Origin: a virus
Virus record (IMG/VR): IMGVR_UViG_3300009788_000091
Location: 1-64,000 of that record
DNA: 64,000 nt
Reading direction: 5' to 3' (one strand)
The notes below the pieces were generated by a model. That model searched no databases, was not told the origin of the DNA, and was given only the letters and a program-made list of their open reading frames with translations. Within the stretch, counting starts at the first letter, position 1. Each line of letters starts with the position of its first letter. The translations under genes were made by a program, and so were the position numbers. Of the stretch, positions 56,021 through 64,000 are shown in pieces.

Positions 56021-57813
56021 TATGAAGCCCTCTTTATTTCCCATTTCATATTAGAATTGGGAGTAAATTCAATACATTTGGTTTTTTGTCCTTCTTCAAT
56101 AAGTCTAGCACGACCACCGATACTAAACCCAGTAATTTTTCCAGTTTTGATTAAAATCCATACTTCATCATCAAAAACTTTAACAGTCATTACCCACGTT
56201 CCTTTAACAATCTTTCGACCATTAATCTCAAAATTGACAGGAGCCATATAACTTTCGACAACAGCAATTTTTCGACTAAAGTCAACATGCATAAATCCTC
56301 GATCTGCTTTGTCATCTAATCCGATAGAATTTAAAAATTCTGGGTCATTTTGAAATGTAAGCTTAATCATGTAATTATGTCCAGCATTTTCAATTTCTTC
56401 TGCACTTACAATTTCATCTTGAAGATCAATACTTTCAGGAATTAAAACTGGCCCCATTACAAGTCTTTTTTCTTCATCTTGTTTTACAATATCATATTTT
56501 AACGATTTAAATTTTGTTCCTTTTCGAAGTTCTAATTGTTTCAAAAATTCATTAAATGATAAATGTAATGGCCAAACAATATCACTATCTAATTTTTTAA
56601 CCCCTGCTTTTAATCGACCAAAAACACCTTTAATGCCGGATGTTAATTCTTTAGTTCGAAAAGAATCTCTTTTAAAATCATTTGGTTTACGTTGGCGTAA
56701 ACGAAAGAAATTTTCTGTTTCATCTACTTTACTTGATTTAAAATCATGATCTTTAGCCCATGATACTGCTTGAGATCTTGAAAATTTCTTTTTATCAAAA
56801 AGCAAAGTTTGAATAACTAACGATTCTTGTTTTTCTAAATAGGTTTGTTTTAATGCAATAATTCTTTTTTTCATATCTAACATAGATTCAGATTCCTTTG
56901 CTTCATTGTCTTCAAATGAATCAAGTGTGTCAGTTCTAGTTTCTGTCTGATTTTCATTTTGGACAGCATTTTCTGTTAATGAATCCGCTGCACTTGCATC
57001 TAAACTTTCTGCTACTTGTAATTCTTCTTTCAGGAAGCCTACTACTGCTTCGACTCCTTCAGTTAGTCGAACTCGAATCAATGTAGCTTCCTGAAACTTA
57101 TCATTTGATAATACCATAAAAGTGAAGGCATCATCTCTTTCTTCGGATGCCCGTACATTTAAACCATGATCCATTACAAATCGTCTTGCTTGCCCTATAT
57201 CAACAAATCGTTGACGCGAAAGAACAAGTGATTGAATTCGTAATCCATCTCCTAAACGACTCAAATTTTTTATTAATGCTTTAAGACATGCTTCTTTAAG
57301 CACCGCATTAAAATTTGGACTATTTAATCGTTTAATCAACGCAAAATCCATTTCAACAGGATAATTTTTATCCCTTTTAATTTTATAATCTTTAAGCCCT
57401 GGCTTATTTTTTACAGAATTTTGAACTTCAGAAATTAAATCGCCTGGAAGAAGTGATACGAATTTCTGTTCATTAATATCCAAAATATGAGTATGAAGTC
57501 CAGATAATGTTGTGTTCTCTACTTGTAATTCATGTGGGTGTGGTGTGCCTGAATCAGTTTCAATAACCTGTATTCCTTCTTGAGTACGAATAGAGATTCT
57601 ATGTATATGTTTAGGCTGTGATTCAGCACCTACTTCACTTTCTTTTGCATTAATTGGATGCCAGTGTTCTCCATCCAATTCAGTCATAATTAATCTATCT
57701 TGAACAAAAAATAAATGTTTGTGAATTCCATCTTTGAGAGTTTTTGTAGGCGACTCAAGTCTGTGAAGATGAGCACCACCTTCACCGATAACTTTTATTT
57801 TTTTATTACCCAT
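56020..57813 (-). CDS. XkdF-like prohead protease fusion with His-rich N-terminus
   Basis: In this 597-residue protein, residues 1-140 contain five or more HxH-type pairs (HLHR, HWHP, HIHR, PHPHEL, LHTHIL) spaced by 15-25 residues. Two copies of an FDKKKFSRSQAVSWAKDHDF-type module follow (about 195-280 and 325-405). The last 170 residues match XkdF/S78_2-like proteases (VLIPESIDLQDEIVSAEEIE...AGHNYMIK, DFSRKIAVVESYMAPVNFEI, WVMTVKVFDDEVW, TGFSIGGRARL). It probably matures the prohead. The His-rich region could bind metal. Confidence 0.78.
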   Translation of the reverse strand: MGNKKIKVIGEGGAHLHRLESPTKTLKDGIHKHLFFVQDRLIMTELDGEHWHPINAKESEVGAESQPKHIHRISIRTQEGIQVIETDSGTPHPHELQVENTTLSGLHTHILDINEQKFVSLLPGDLISEVQNSVKNKPGLKDYKIKRDKNYPVEMDFALIKRLNSPNFNAVLKEACLKALIKNLSRLGDGLRIQSLVLSRQRFVDIGQARRFVMDHGLNVRASEERDDAFTFMVLSNDKFQEATLIRVRLTEGVEAVVGFLKEELQVAESLDASAADSLTENAVQNENQTETRTDTLDSFEDNEAKESESMLDMKKRIIALKQTYLEKQESLVIQTLLFDKKKFSRSQAVSWAKDHDFKSSKVDETENFFRLRQRKPNDFKRDSFRTKELTSGIKGVFGRLKAGVKKLDSDIVWPLHLSFNEFLKQLELRKGTKFKSLKYDIVKQDEEKRLVMGPVLIPESIDLQDEIVSAEEIENAGHNYMIKLTFQNDPEFLNSIGLDDKADRGFMHVDFSRKIAVVESYMAPVNFEINGRKIVKGTWVMTVKVFDDEVWILIKTGKITGFSIGGRARLIEEGQKTKCIEFTPNSNMKWEIKRAS

Positions 57814-57822
57814 ATGTTTTCC

Positions 57823-57841
57823 TGTTATACATTGTTATACA
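57823..57841. promoter_or_regulatory. Double 9-mer box upstream of the protease gene
   Basis: Two exact TGTTATACA copies are 10 bp apart, only 10 bp from the ATG at 57813 and directly next to the AGGAAA ribosome binding site. The box therefore lies in the mRNA leader or at its start. Confidence 0.7.
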
Positions 57842-57924
57842 GACTACTTAAAAAATATCAAACCTTTTAATTTTTTGAAAGCTTTAAAATATAATCCCCT
57901 AATTAATATAATAGCAAATAAATA

Positions 57925-58998
57925 CTAAACTGGCACGATTTCAGATCTACATCTGAAATGCGCTGGTGGAACAATTGGTACACCGTTTCTTGCCAACAAA
58001 TTCGCAGCATCATTTGAATTCAATTTTTGGCCTCTAGATAAATTAAATTCCGATAAATCTTTTCTCCATTTGAAGTTTTCTACGATGTCTTGGCTATTCT
58101 TTTGTTTAAGAATATCCTGCATTTGACTCTGCGCTAACTCAATTGGAAAAACTCGACCATCCATTTGTAGACAAATAGTAGAAGTTCGATTATCAACTAT
58201 AGAAGACCATCGAAGTTGTGTAATTCTGGCTCCGACCATAAGATTTAAATTACTAAAAGCCCTTGCTCTAGTAATTGTTGTTGCGGATAATCCTTCAAAA
58301 TAAGATGTAATAGATTTTTGGCCATTTAATAAAATCGATCTTGGTACAAGTTGTTGAAAACCACCAATTCTTTTAGATATTTGATTTCTTAAAACCACAC
58401 CAGCTTCTTTTTTAGACAATCCTTTTTCAAAAACTCGTTTTTGAATTATATTAATTAAAGTTGGTTTTATATTTTTAAAAAAATAAGCTCCAACTGCAAT
58501 AACATGAAGCCTATTTAATTCTTTTAAAGTAGATGTATCTGTTTCTGTGAATGATGAACTTAATTCTGGAGTGATTTCTCCTTCATCTTGTTTCCTAACA
58601 ATTGATGTTATTTTTATATCAAGATAATAAAGACTTTTTTCTTTAGTTTTGAATCGACGAACAAATTGTTTTCTTTCTATTCTATAAGCTGTTTTTACAT
58701 CTCTTTTAATTCGTTTTTGAACTGCTGTGTCAAATGTAGTAAAAGGTTTGTCTAAAGCTGCAATCATACTTTTTGTTTCGCTTTTTGTAACCTTCTTATT
58801 TGAACGTAAATTGATTTTAGAAACGACATTATTCACTAATTTAGTAGCTCTACGATTCCATTCTCTCATAATAAAACGGGTAAGATTTTTTTCAATTCGA
58901 TTAATTGCACGACCATCATTATCCCCAATAGACTTCTCTAAAATAATTGAAGTCAAATCGAAGATAATTTCTTTTTGATCAAATGTGAGTTGTTTCAT
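57925..58998 (-). CDS. MuF-like head morphogenesis protein
   Basis: The 357-residue, mainly helical basic protein has the family signature in its last third: RWSSIVDNRTSTICLQMDGR (C276) and PIVPPAHFRCRSEIVP (C352). Mu gpF and SPP1 gp7 proteins assemble with the portal and may enter the host. There is no extra toxin domain at the C-terminus. The stop is followed by a 111-bp gap with the double box; the start overlaps the portal gene by 4 nt. Confidence 0.88.
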   Translation of the reverse strand: MKQLTFDQKEIIFDLTSIILEKSIGDNDGRAINRIEKNLTRFIMREWNRRATKLVNNVVSKINLRSNKKVTKSETKSMIAALDKPFTTFDTAVQKRIKRDVKTAYRIERKQFVRRFKTKEKSLYYLDIKITSIVRKQDEGEITPELSSSFTETDTSTLKELNRLHVIAVGAYFFKNIKPTLINIIQKRVFEKGLSKKEAGVVLRNQISKRIGGFQQLVPRSILLNGQKSITSYFEGLSATTITRARAFSNLNLMVGARITQLRWSSIVDNRTSTICLQMDGRVFPIELAQSQMQDILKQKNSQDIVENFKWRKDLSEFNLSRGQKLNSNDAANLLARNGVPIVPPAHFRCRSEIVPV

Positions 58999-60746
58999 TT
59001 AAAATAATCGGAGCGATCAGAGCCGAATCCCTCTTTATCTAATTCAAGTTCCAAAATATGTTGAATATCCATTAAATTTTTAATTAAAGTGTTTGGATTC
59101 TTAAAAAGTTTTTTCAAGACTTTTTGTTGTTCAGCATTTGGTGCTTTAGGTATTTGACCTTGTGGGGCAAAAGTTCCATTGGCATTTGCATTTCCAGCTG
59201 AGTGCATCAACATAGCAAGGCTAAGAGAGAACGGAATATCAGGATGAAAGAATTTCTTAAATTCTTCAGGAATATTCTCATCAACTTCGGGAAGGTCTTG
59301 ATTCAAAACATCACTCAGAAGTTCCCGCGCAATCCTTGGGCTCAATCCACCTGTCTTCTCGCCCCCAACAAGAATTCTCACTATATCCTCATCATTAGTG
59401 ACATTTGGACTATTTGATTTGAAAGTCCAAAATCGAATACCTTGTTGCATCATAATCTTGTTAAAAGCAGTATCAAAATCTTCTCTTTCTGGATTGTATA
59501 CATACTTCTCAGCAAATCTTTCAGATTCTTGAGCAATAGATCGATTTAAATTTTCAACTCTACCTACCATTAATGGGGGAACTCTAAACGATCTACGCAA
59601 TTTATCAGCGTTATTTGAATCATATTTTTGCCACAATTGATCAGAATGTTGAGCCTGGGTAAGCGGTTTAATTTCAATTTTTACATTAGATGGATTGGAT
59701 AAACCATCGTGACTTGATTCGGCTTCAATCAATAAAAATTTTGAATAATTAGAATTACCTTTTACTTGTGAATCAACAAACTCTCTCAATCTTTGAACTG
59801 ATCCAGATGTTAACATTCCACCATTTGCTAAAATTGCCATTGATGGAACATGGTTATTCATCATTGTTAAAATATTAGTTTCATCCGTTTGTCTAGATCC
59901 TTTAATGGAAATAATATTGCCTGTGAATCGTGGCATTCCATAAGGTGTTCGTCTTGTAGTTGGAATTTTAAAATGAAAAAGTTCATTAGCATGGAATTTT
60001 TTATTCAAGCGTTTATTAGCAACATCTCCATTTCGGAGATCAATAATTCGAGTATCACCAAATTCCTTGAAGTAAACTTTCTTTGTACCTACAACTTGTA
60101 CATAGCGTCTAAACCGTCGCATAAAACTTCGTCTTACCAGTTTCAAATCATCTCTTACAAAAAAAAGGCTCATTCTTGTAAGTTCTTTATCAGGTTTAGA
60201 AATTAAAACCGTTGCAGCAGAAATATGATTAATACATGAATATCGTTTTGCATTAGTAAATGAAGGAATTAATTCCCACCAAGCATTCCCTGTTTGTTCT
60301 CGATCTTTTCTGCTTTTTCGTCTTAGTTTAACAAAAGAATCCTCTGGATTAGGATAAGTTAAAAGGCCATCAAGAAATGCTTTTTCTTCAGCCATTTTTG
60401 ATTTATTTGCTGCCATTTGGCTTTCAGTCATTTTTCTAGATTTTAATCTTCCACCAAAACCATCAATACCAATTTCCATTTGTTCAATTGTTTGACCTAA
60501 TTCAGTAGAAAACTCTGAAAGAACGGCCAATTCACTTAATGATAATGGTGGAGCAACGATTTTACTTCCAAGTCTTAATTGTTCATGTTCAGTTTCTAGA
60601 ATTTCATTACTTTGAAATTTTTTAATTTGGGTTGGGCTTACACTTATAACTGTAGCTTTAAGAATATGACGATTACCTTTTTCATCTATAACAGGAATTT
60701 TTTTACTAACAGTATTTTTTGATTTTTTAATTAATTTTTTTGCCAT
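58995..60746 (-). CDS. Portal protein
   Basis: The 583-residue protein has portal-type segments: YSCINHISAATVLISKPDKE, ELFHFKIPTTRRTPYGMPRF and SGSVQRLREFVDSQ. VPPLMVGRVENLNRSIAQES follows, then AEKYVYNPEREDFD, as in PBSX/SPP1-related portals. Its ring forms the DNA entry vertex. It is encoded between terminase and MuF genes as usual. The N-terminal 80 residues are basic and probably flexible. Confidence 0.9.
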   Translation of the reverse strand: MAKKLIKKSKNTVSKKIPVIDEKGNRHILKATVISVSPTQIKKFQSNEILETEHEQLRLGSKIVAPPLSLSELAVLSEFSTELGQTIEQMEIGIDGFGGRLKSRKMTESQMAANKSKMAEEKAFLDGLLTYPNPEDSFVKLRRKSRKDREQTGNAWWELIPSFTNAKRYSCINHISAATVLISKPDKELTRMSLFFVRDDLKLVRRSFMRRFRRYVQVVGTKKVYFKEFGDTRIIDLRNGDVANKRLNKKFHANELFHFKIPTTRRTPYGMPRFTGNIISIKGSRQTDETNILTMMNNHVPSMAILANGGMLTSGSVQRLREFVDSQVKGNSNYSKFLLIEAESSHDGLSNPSNVKIEIKPLTQAQHSDQLWQKYDSNNADKLRRSFRVPPLMVGRVENLNRSIAQESERFAEKYVYNPEREDFDTAFNKIMMQQGIRFWTFKSNSPNVTNDEDIVRILVGGEKTGGLSPRIARELLSDVLNQDLPEVDENIPEEFKKFFHPDIPFSLSLAMLMHSAGNANANGTFAPQGQIPKAPNAEQQKVLKKLFKNPNTLIKNLMDIQHILELELDKEGFGSDRSDYFK

Positions 60747-60756
60747 AAAATTTCCT

Positions 60757-62313
60757 TCATATTAATCCAGGTTCTTCATCTCTTGTTTTTTTTGATCCAC
60801 CAAAAGCTAAATTTACTGCAATATCAAGAGCATCAAATAAATCTTTAAATCGACCTGACGGCATTTTTAAAAGATGTTCCATTAAATCATGCATCCCTTC
60901 AAGAAAATAAATTTGCCCTCTTTCAAAATACGCTGAAAGTTTCCAAGCCCTCACTGTTTTATCTTTATCGGTAAAAACTGGTACTGCTCTTATATTAGCT
61001 AATTTTTCATCAGTTTGCATATCCTGAATTAAGGCCCGTTGATATCCATTAGCTTCAATTCCCAACTTAATTGGGTCATATCTGTCAAATTCACGCTTAA
61101 TAATAGCCTTTTGGTCAGTATAATGCGTTACAGCATTATGGTAACTTAATACATAAATATTTTTTGTTTTCTTGTCAATTCCGATTGTAATGTGCGCAAA
61201 TTTATCAGCATCATCACTTTGTTTAATCGCTAAATCCGCTCCTTGTATTTTAATCAATTTACTAACATTGATATCTTCCAGACGATACCATTTGAACCAA
61301 TCAATCTTAAATATTTTTCCTTTCATTCCTTCGACATCATTTTGCATTTGAGCATTAAAAATAATTCTGCCCATAATTTTACGTAATCGAAGTAAATATC
61401 GAACACTTGCTTTTTCAGGCCATAAAGCTAAATACTTTTTTGACTCTGGAGTATTTCGTTTTAAAAGTTTTTTAATTTCTATTAAAGCTGGATAAACTTG
61501 ATAATATCGTTTTTTTATTTTTCCTTTTTTAGTTTTTTTACAAAGAATATTATGTTGAAGATACCCCCACAAGTCTTCTGGATAATATCGAGTACCAATC
61601 AACGACATTTCCCCACCATCAGGTTCTAAACAAGGTAATAAAACTTTCAAAAACCAAGTTCTAATTTTTTCACGTTGTCCTTCAGTGCGTGAATTTTCTT
61701 CATCAACTAAATCATCACCAATAATTAAATCAAAATGCTTTGAGGCTGGACTTCCACCAACTCCCATCGTTGTAATTGTATCTTCTTTAGCATCTGATTT
61801 TCTTGGTGCTACTCTTATATTACCATCATTCCAAATCGTTCCAATATGATTACCAAATAAAGCTACGAATTCTTTTCTTTTTAATTTCTGTTTAATTTCA
61901 GAAAGAAATGTAACAGCATTATCATCAGTTTTTGAAGCTATAAGAATTCGAATATCTGGATTTTGTATTATTTTTAAAACACAACGAGAAATATTTAAAA
62001 TTGTTGATTTACCATGACCTCTAGGAGCTAAAGTTAAATTCCATCGTTGATCTTTTCCATCTACTTGATTAGGGATAACTAAAGAATTAAACTTAATTCC
62101 AAGATACATAGCCCAATGAAAATCTTTAATCTGATAACCTAAAACTTCAGTCATTAAAAGATCCATTCGATCATGATTCTCAATCTGGTCTTTTAACCAA
62201 TGTTTCTTAGCTAGCCTTTTCTTTTTTAATTCATCAACAATTGTTTGACGATTTCTTAATTTTTTAGTTTTAGACCCACCTGAAGTTTGTTCGCTATCAG
62301 TAATAAAAACCAT
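60757..62313 (-). CDS. terL: Terminase large subunit
   Basis: The 518-residue protein contains Walker A APRGHGKST (96-104) and Walker B LIIGDD (D200-D201). A coupling motif region SLIGTRYY follows, then a nuclease domain starting at IQGADLAI (D360) with acidic partners further on (GIEANGYQ, DLFDALDIAVNLA). It packages and cuts concatemeric DNA. No intein or split is seen. The small subunit gene ends 1 nt upstream. Confidence 0.95.
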   Translation of the reverse strand: MVFITDSEQTSGGSKTKKLRNRQTIVDELKKKRLAKKHWLKDQIENHDRMDLLMTEVLGYQIKDFHWAMYLGIKFNSLVIPNQVDGKDQRWNLTLAPRGHGKSTILNISRCVLKIIQNPDIRILIASKTDDNAVTFLSEIKQKLKRKEFVALFGNHIGTIWNDGNIRVAPRKSDAKEDTITTMGVGGSPASKHFDLIIGDDLVDEENSRTEGQREKIRTWFLKVLLPCLEPDGGEMSLIGTRYYPEDLWGYLQHNILCKKTKKGKIKKRYYQVYPALIEIKKLLKRNTPESKKYLALWPEKASVRYLLRLRKIMGRIIFNAQMQNDVEGMKGKIFKIDWFKWYRLEDINVSKLIKIQGADLAIKQSDDADKFAHITIGIDKKTKNIYVLSYHNAVTHYTDQKAIIKREFDRYDPIKLGIEANGYQRALIQDMQTDEKLANIRAVPVFTDKDKTVRAWKLSAYFERGQIYFLEGMHDLMEHLLKMPSGRFKDLFDALDIAVNLAFGGSKKTRDEEPGLI

Positions 62314-62314
62314 T

Positions 62315-62968
62315 TTATCTTTTTCTCACAATAAATTTAATTTTAGTTTTAGCTTTAGTTTTAATTTTAGTCTTTGATATATTTTTATTTTCCAATAATT
62401 TTTGAGGAATAAATTTTCTTACTTCTTCTGGCATAACCCCTAAAAGTTCAGGACGCATATCAATCACACCCGTACTCAATCGTTGAATATTTTCAACTTC
62501 TTTTTGTATTTCTTCTTTTACTTCTTTTTCAGACATTGTACTAAAACTCATCTCACCTGATACTTTAAATTCAGTAGCTTTCTTTTCAATAAATCCAAAA
62601 TCTTGACCCATTTTAATAACAGAATCATAAATTTCTTTTTTCTGTTTTACAGCGGCTACCAACGCTGTCCATTGACCTTTATTTCTAAATTTAACTTTTA
62701 ATTCATCTAGTTCTTTAACCATCTGTCTGGATTTCAATAAATAGTCTGAATAAACACCAACTGAATCAAGATTTTCTAAAACGTCTTTATCATTTCGTAA
62801 AATTTGTTGTTTATAATGGGATAAATCATCTGGTCTAATTTCCAGTTGTTCCATTATTTCATAATCAGTATAATTTTTTCCTATTAAACGACGAATGTCC
62901 GACATCAAATGGCGTTGTTGTTTTAAACTTCGTTGAGCAGGTTTTTTTTTAGACTTATTTTTTTTCAT
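62315..62968 (-). CDS. Terminase small subunit-like protein
   Basis: The 217-residue protein is basic at the N-terminus. A helix-turn-helix-like MSDIRRLIGKNYTDYEIMEQ and LEIRPDDLSHYKQQI segment follows, then a long helical region. It ends in an unusual alternating Lys/Ile/Thr tail. The plan (DNA-binding HTH, helical oligomerisation core) and location before terL agree with TerS. The ATG has no ribosome binding site because a double 9-mer box abuts it 3 nt upstream. Confidence 0.72.
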   Translation of the reverse strand: MKKNKSKKKPAQRSLKQQRHLMSDIRRLIGKNYTDYEIMEQLEIRPDDLSHYKQQILRNDKDVLENLDSVGVYSDYLLKSRQMVKELDELKVKFRNKGQWTALVAAVKQKKEIYDSVIKMGQDFGFIEKKATEFKVSGEMSFSTMSEKEVKEEIQKEVENIQRLSTGVIDMRPELLGVMPEEVRKFIPQKLLENKNISKTKIKTKAKTKIKFIVRKR

Positions 62969-62971
62969 TAT

Positions 62972-62990
62972 TGTTATACAGTGTTATACA
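62972..62990. promoter_or_regulatory. Double 9-mer box abutting the terminase small subunit start
   Basis: Two exact TGTTATACA copies 10 bp apart (62972-62980, 62982-62990) end 3 nt before the ATG at 62968, occupying the place of a ribosome binding site. Confidence 0.7.
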
Positions 62991-63010
62991 AAATGGATAA
63001 AAAGAAAAAA

Positions 63011-63352
63011 CTAAGATTTTATTTTAAGAAATCTCATACCTTTACATTTTGTACAAACTTTTCTTCCCTCTAATTCAAACGATAAAGCTTCTTTGATCAC
63101 ATCTGACATAAGAACTACTTTTTGATCTTTCAAAGTTTCTAATGGATCAATACCCCCAAATCTAATCATAGCAGTTTTTCTAGTTTTTCGATTTTTTTCA
63201 ATTATAAACCCTTTACCCTTACAACCTGTACATATTTTTTTACCTGAAAAAAATCGAACTAATGTTTTATAATAAAATTCACTAGCATTTAAATTCTTCT
63301 TTGGTTTAACTTTTGGAATATTCCGCATTGAAATCCAACCATATTGTCCCAT
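63011..63352 (-). CDS. Small protein with two DnaJ-type zinc knuckles
   Basis: The ATG at 63352 is chosen: AGGAG is 6 nt upstream, whereas an earlier in-frame start has none. The 113-residue product has CTGCKGKGF at about residue 41 and CTKCKGMRF near the end, flanking a domain with MIRFGGIDPLETL. Two CxxCxG units could form one zinc site as in DnaJ. It lies between dUTPase-side genes and the terminase genes. Function unknown; a packaging or RNA-binding helper is possible. Confidence 0.65.
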   Translation of the reverse strand: MGQYGWISMRNIPKVKPKKNLNASEFYYKTLVRFFSGKKICTGCKGKGFIIEKNRKTRKTAMIRFGGIDPLETLKDQKVVLMSDVIKEALSFELEGRKVCTKCKGMRFLKIKS

Positions 63353-63365
63353 TTTTTTCTCCTTA

Positions 63366-63560
63366 TTAAACTCTTTTTTTACTTGGTGGTAATGGCGTAT
63401 ATCTTTTTCGAAATTTTGCCATATCTGTTTTCTCATAAGATCCAATTGCTTTTCCATTCATTGAATAAACAACAAAAAGTATGTTTGGTGGATCTCCAAC
63501 CCGTTCCACTCTCACCTTGTTACCCGTTTTATTTCTAGTATGCGATGGTCTACTATTCAT
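63366..63560 (-). CDS. Small basic protein of unknown function
   Basis: The 64-residue product, MNSRPSHTRNKTGNKVRVER..., has a central VVYSMNGKAIGSYEKTDMAK segment and a basic tail ending PPSKKRV. It starts in an ATGA-type overlap with the dUTPase stop. No family is recognised. The central part could be one small beta-alpha unit. Confidence 0.55.
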   Translation of the reverse strand: MNSRPSHTRNKTGNKVRVERVGDPPNILFVVYSMNGKAIGSYEKTDMAKFRKRYTPLPPSKKRV

Positions 63561-63994
63561 AATCCGGTACTTCCAAATCCATCAACACCTCGTTCAGTTT
63601 GTGTGAGATGTTCAATAGCTACCCAATGTTGTTTTATATAATCGGCTAAAACAGCTTGGCAAATTTTCATTCCTATTTCGATTTGAAAACCTTGATAACC
63701 TAAATTAATAATAGGAACTTTTATTTCTCCACGATAATTTGAATCAATAGTACCTGGTGCATTTAAAACTGTAATTCCATGTTCAATTGCTAAACCAGAA
63801 CGCGGTCGAATTTGTAATTCTGTGCCTTTAGGTAATTCAACATACAATCCTGTTTTAATTAAAGTCCTCCTATGGGGTTCTAAATAAACTGATTCGGTTG
63901 AACATAAATCAACCCCTGCATCACCTTCATGAGCATGAAAAGGCGCTGAACCTTTAATTTTAGATACAAAATGAATATGTGTCCCTTTTGACAT
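63557..63994 (-). CDS. dut: Trimeric dUTPase
   Basis: The 145-residue protein contains all five dUTPase motifs: GDAGVDL (1), RPRSGLA (2), NAPGTIDSNYRGEI with the catalytic Asp (3), ICQAVL (4) and the C-terminal arm RGVDGFGSTG (5). It hydrolyses dUTP to dUMP and pyrophosphate, lowering uracil incorporation and feeding thymidylate synthesis. Together with the uracil-recognising domain on the phage polymerase it points to a genome kept free of uracil. The start is 6 bp from the window edge, so its ribosome binding site is only partly visible. Confidence 0.96.
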   Translation of the reverse strand: MSKGTHIHFVSKIKGSAPFHAHEGDAGVDLCSTESVYLEPHRRTLIKTGLYVELPKGTELQIRPRSGLAIEHGITVLNAPGTIDSNYRGEIKVPIINLGYQGFQIEIGMKICQAVLADYIKQHWVAIEHLTQTERGVDGFGSTGL

Positions 63995-64000
63995 AGTGTA

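Overview
The window is one continuous stretch of an AT-rich, tailed double-stranded DNA phage (or a metagenomic contig of one) with a contractile tail. The evidence is a complete myovirus morphogenesis set on the minus strand: terminase, portal, MuF-like protein, XkdF-like protease, capsid, neck proteins, sheath, tube, frameshifted tail chaperone, tape measure, baseplate hub, spike, wedge and gpJ/gpI proteins, and fibres. It also has its own replication and lysis genes. No integrase, repressor of a known lysogeny family, plasmid replicon or housekeeping gene is visible, so a virulent phage is the simplest reading. The host cannot be named. Sec signal peptides and a possible lipobox are compatible with a Gram-negative host. 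The genetic code is standard; TTG and GTG starts are used in places, and many structural genes carry an AAAGGGG-like ribosome binding site.

Layout, left to right. (1) 1-10480, minus strand: replication and recombination. An ssDNA-binding protein with a long acidic tail is cut by the left edge. It is followed by a UvsY-like mediator, a family A DNA polymerase with an N-terminal iron-sulfur uracil-DNA-glycosylase domain, a T7-type primase-helicase, a zinc-ribbon acidic protein, and a UvsW-like helicase whose Walker A loop is split by an HNH-containing intein. (2) 10481-11277: a gene-free divergent control region packed with iterons and palindromes. (3) 11278-17230, mostly plus strand: an accessory island with a HAD hydrolase, small membrane and secreted proteins, a ribbon-helix-helix regulator, an RNA ligase, a tRNA-Gln gene and a metallophosphoesterase. 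It is interrupted by a second structured non-coding region (12515-13287). (4) 17223-22875, minus strand: endolysin, tail-tip paralogues, small structural proteins and a compact lysis cassette (holin, lipoprotein, stacked membrane/coiled-coil proteins). (5) 22940-48560, minus strand: fibres, baseplate, tail and neck. (6) 48590-62968, minus strand: a decoration module with FN3 and LamG-like domains, then capsid, scaffold, protease, portal and terminase. (7) 63011-63994, minus strand: two small proteins and dUTPase.

How it fits together. dUTPase and the uracil-sensing polymerase both act to keep uracil out of phage DNA. Acidic-tailed SSB, the UvsY-like and UvsW-like proteins suggest T4-style recombination-dependent replication joined to a T7-style primase-helicase. 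The plus-strand island may protect or repair tRNA. A dispersed 19-bp element made of two TGTTATACA-like 9-mers spaced 10 bp apart sits in most structural-gene intergenic gaps, and related palindromes sit in the control region. It is the best candidate for a phage-wide regulatory code not explained by standard promoters.
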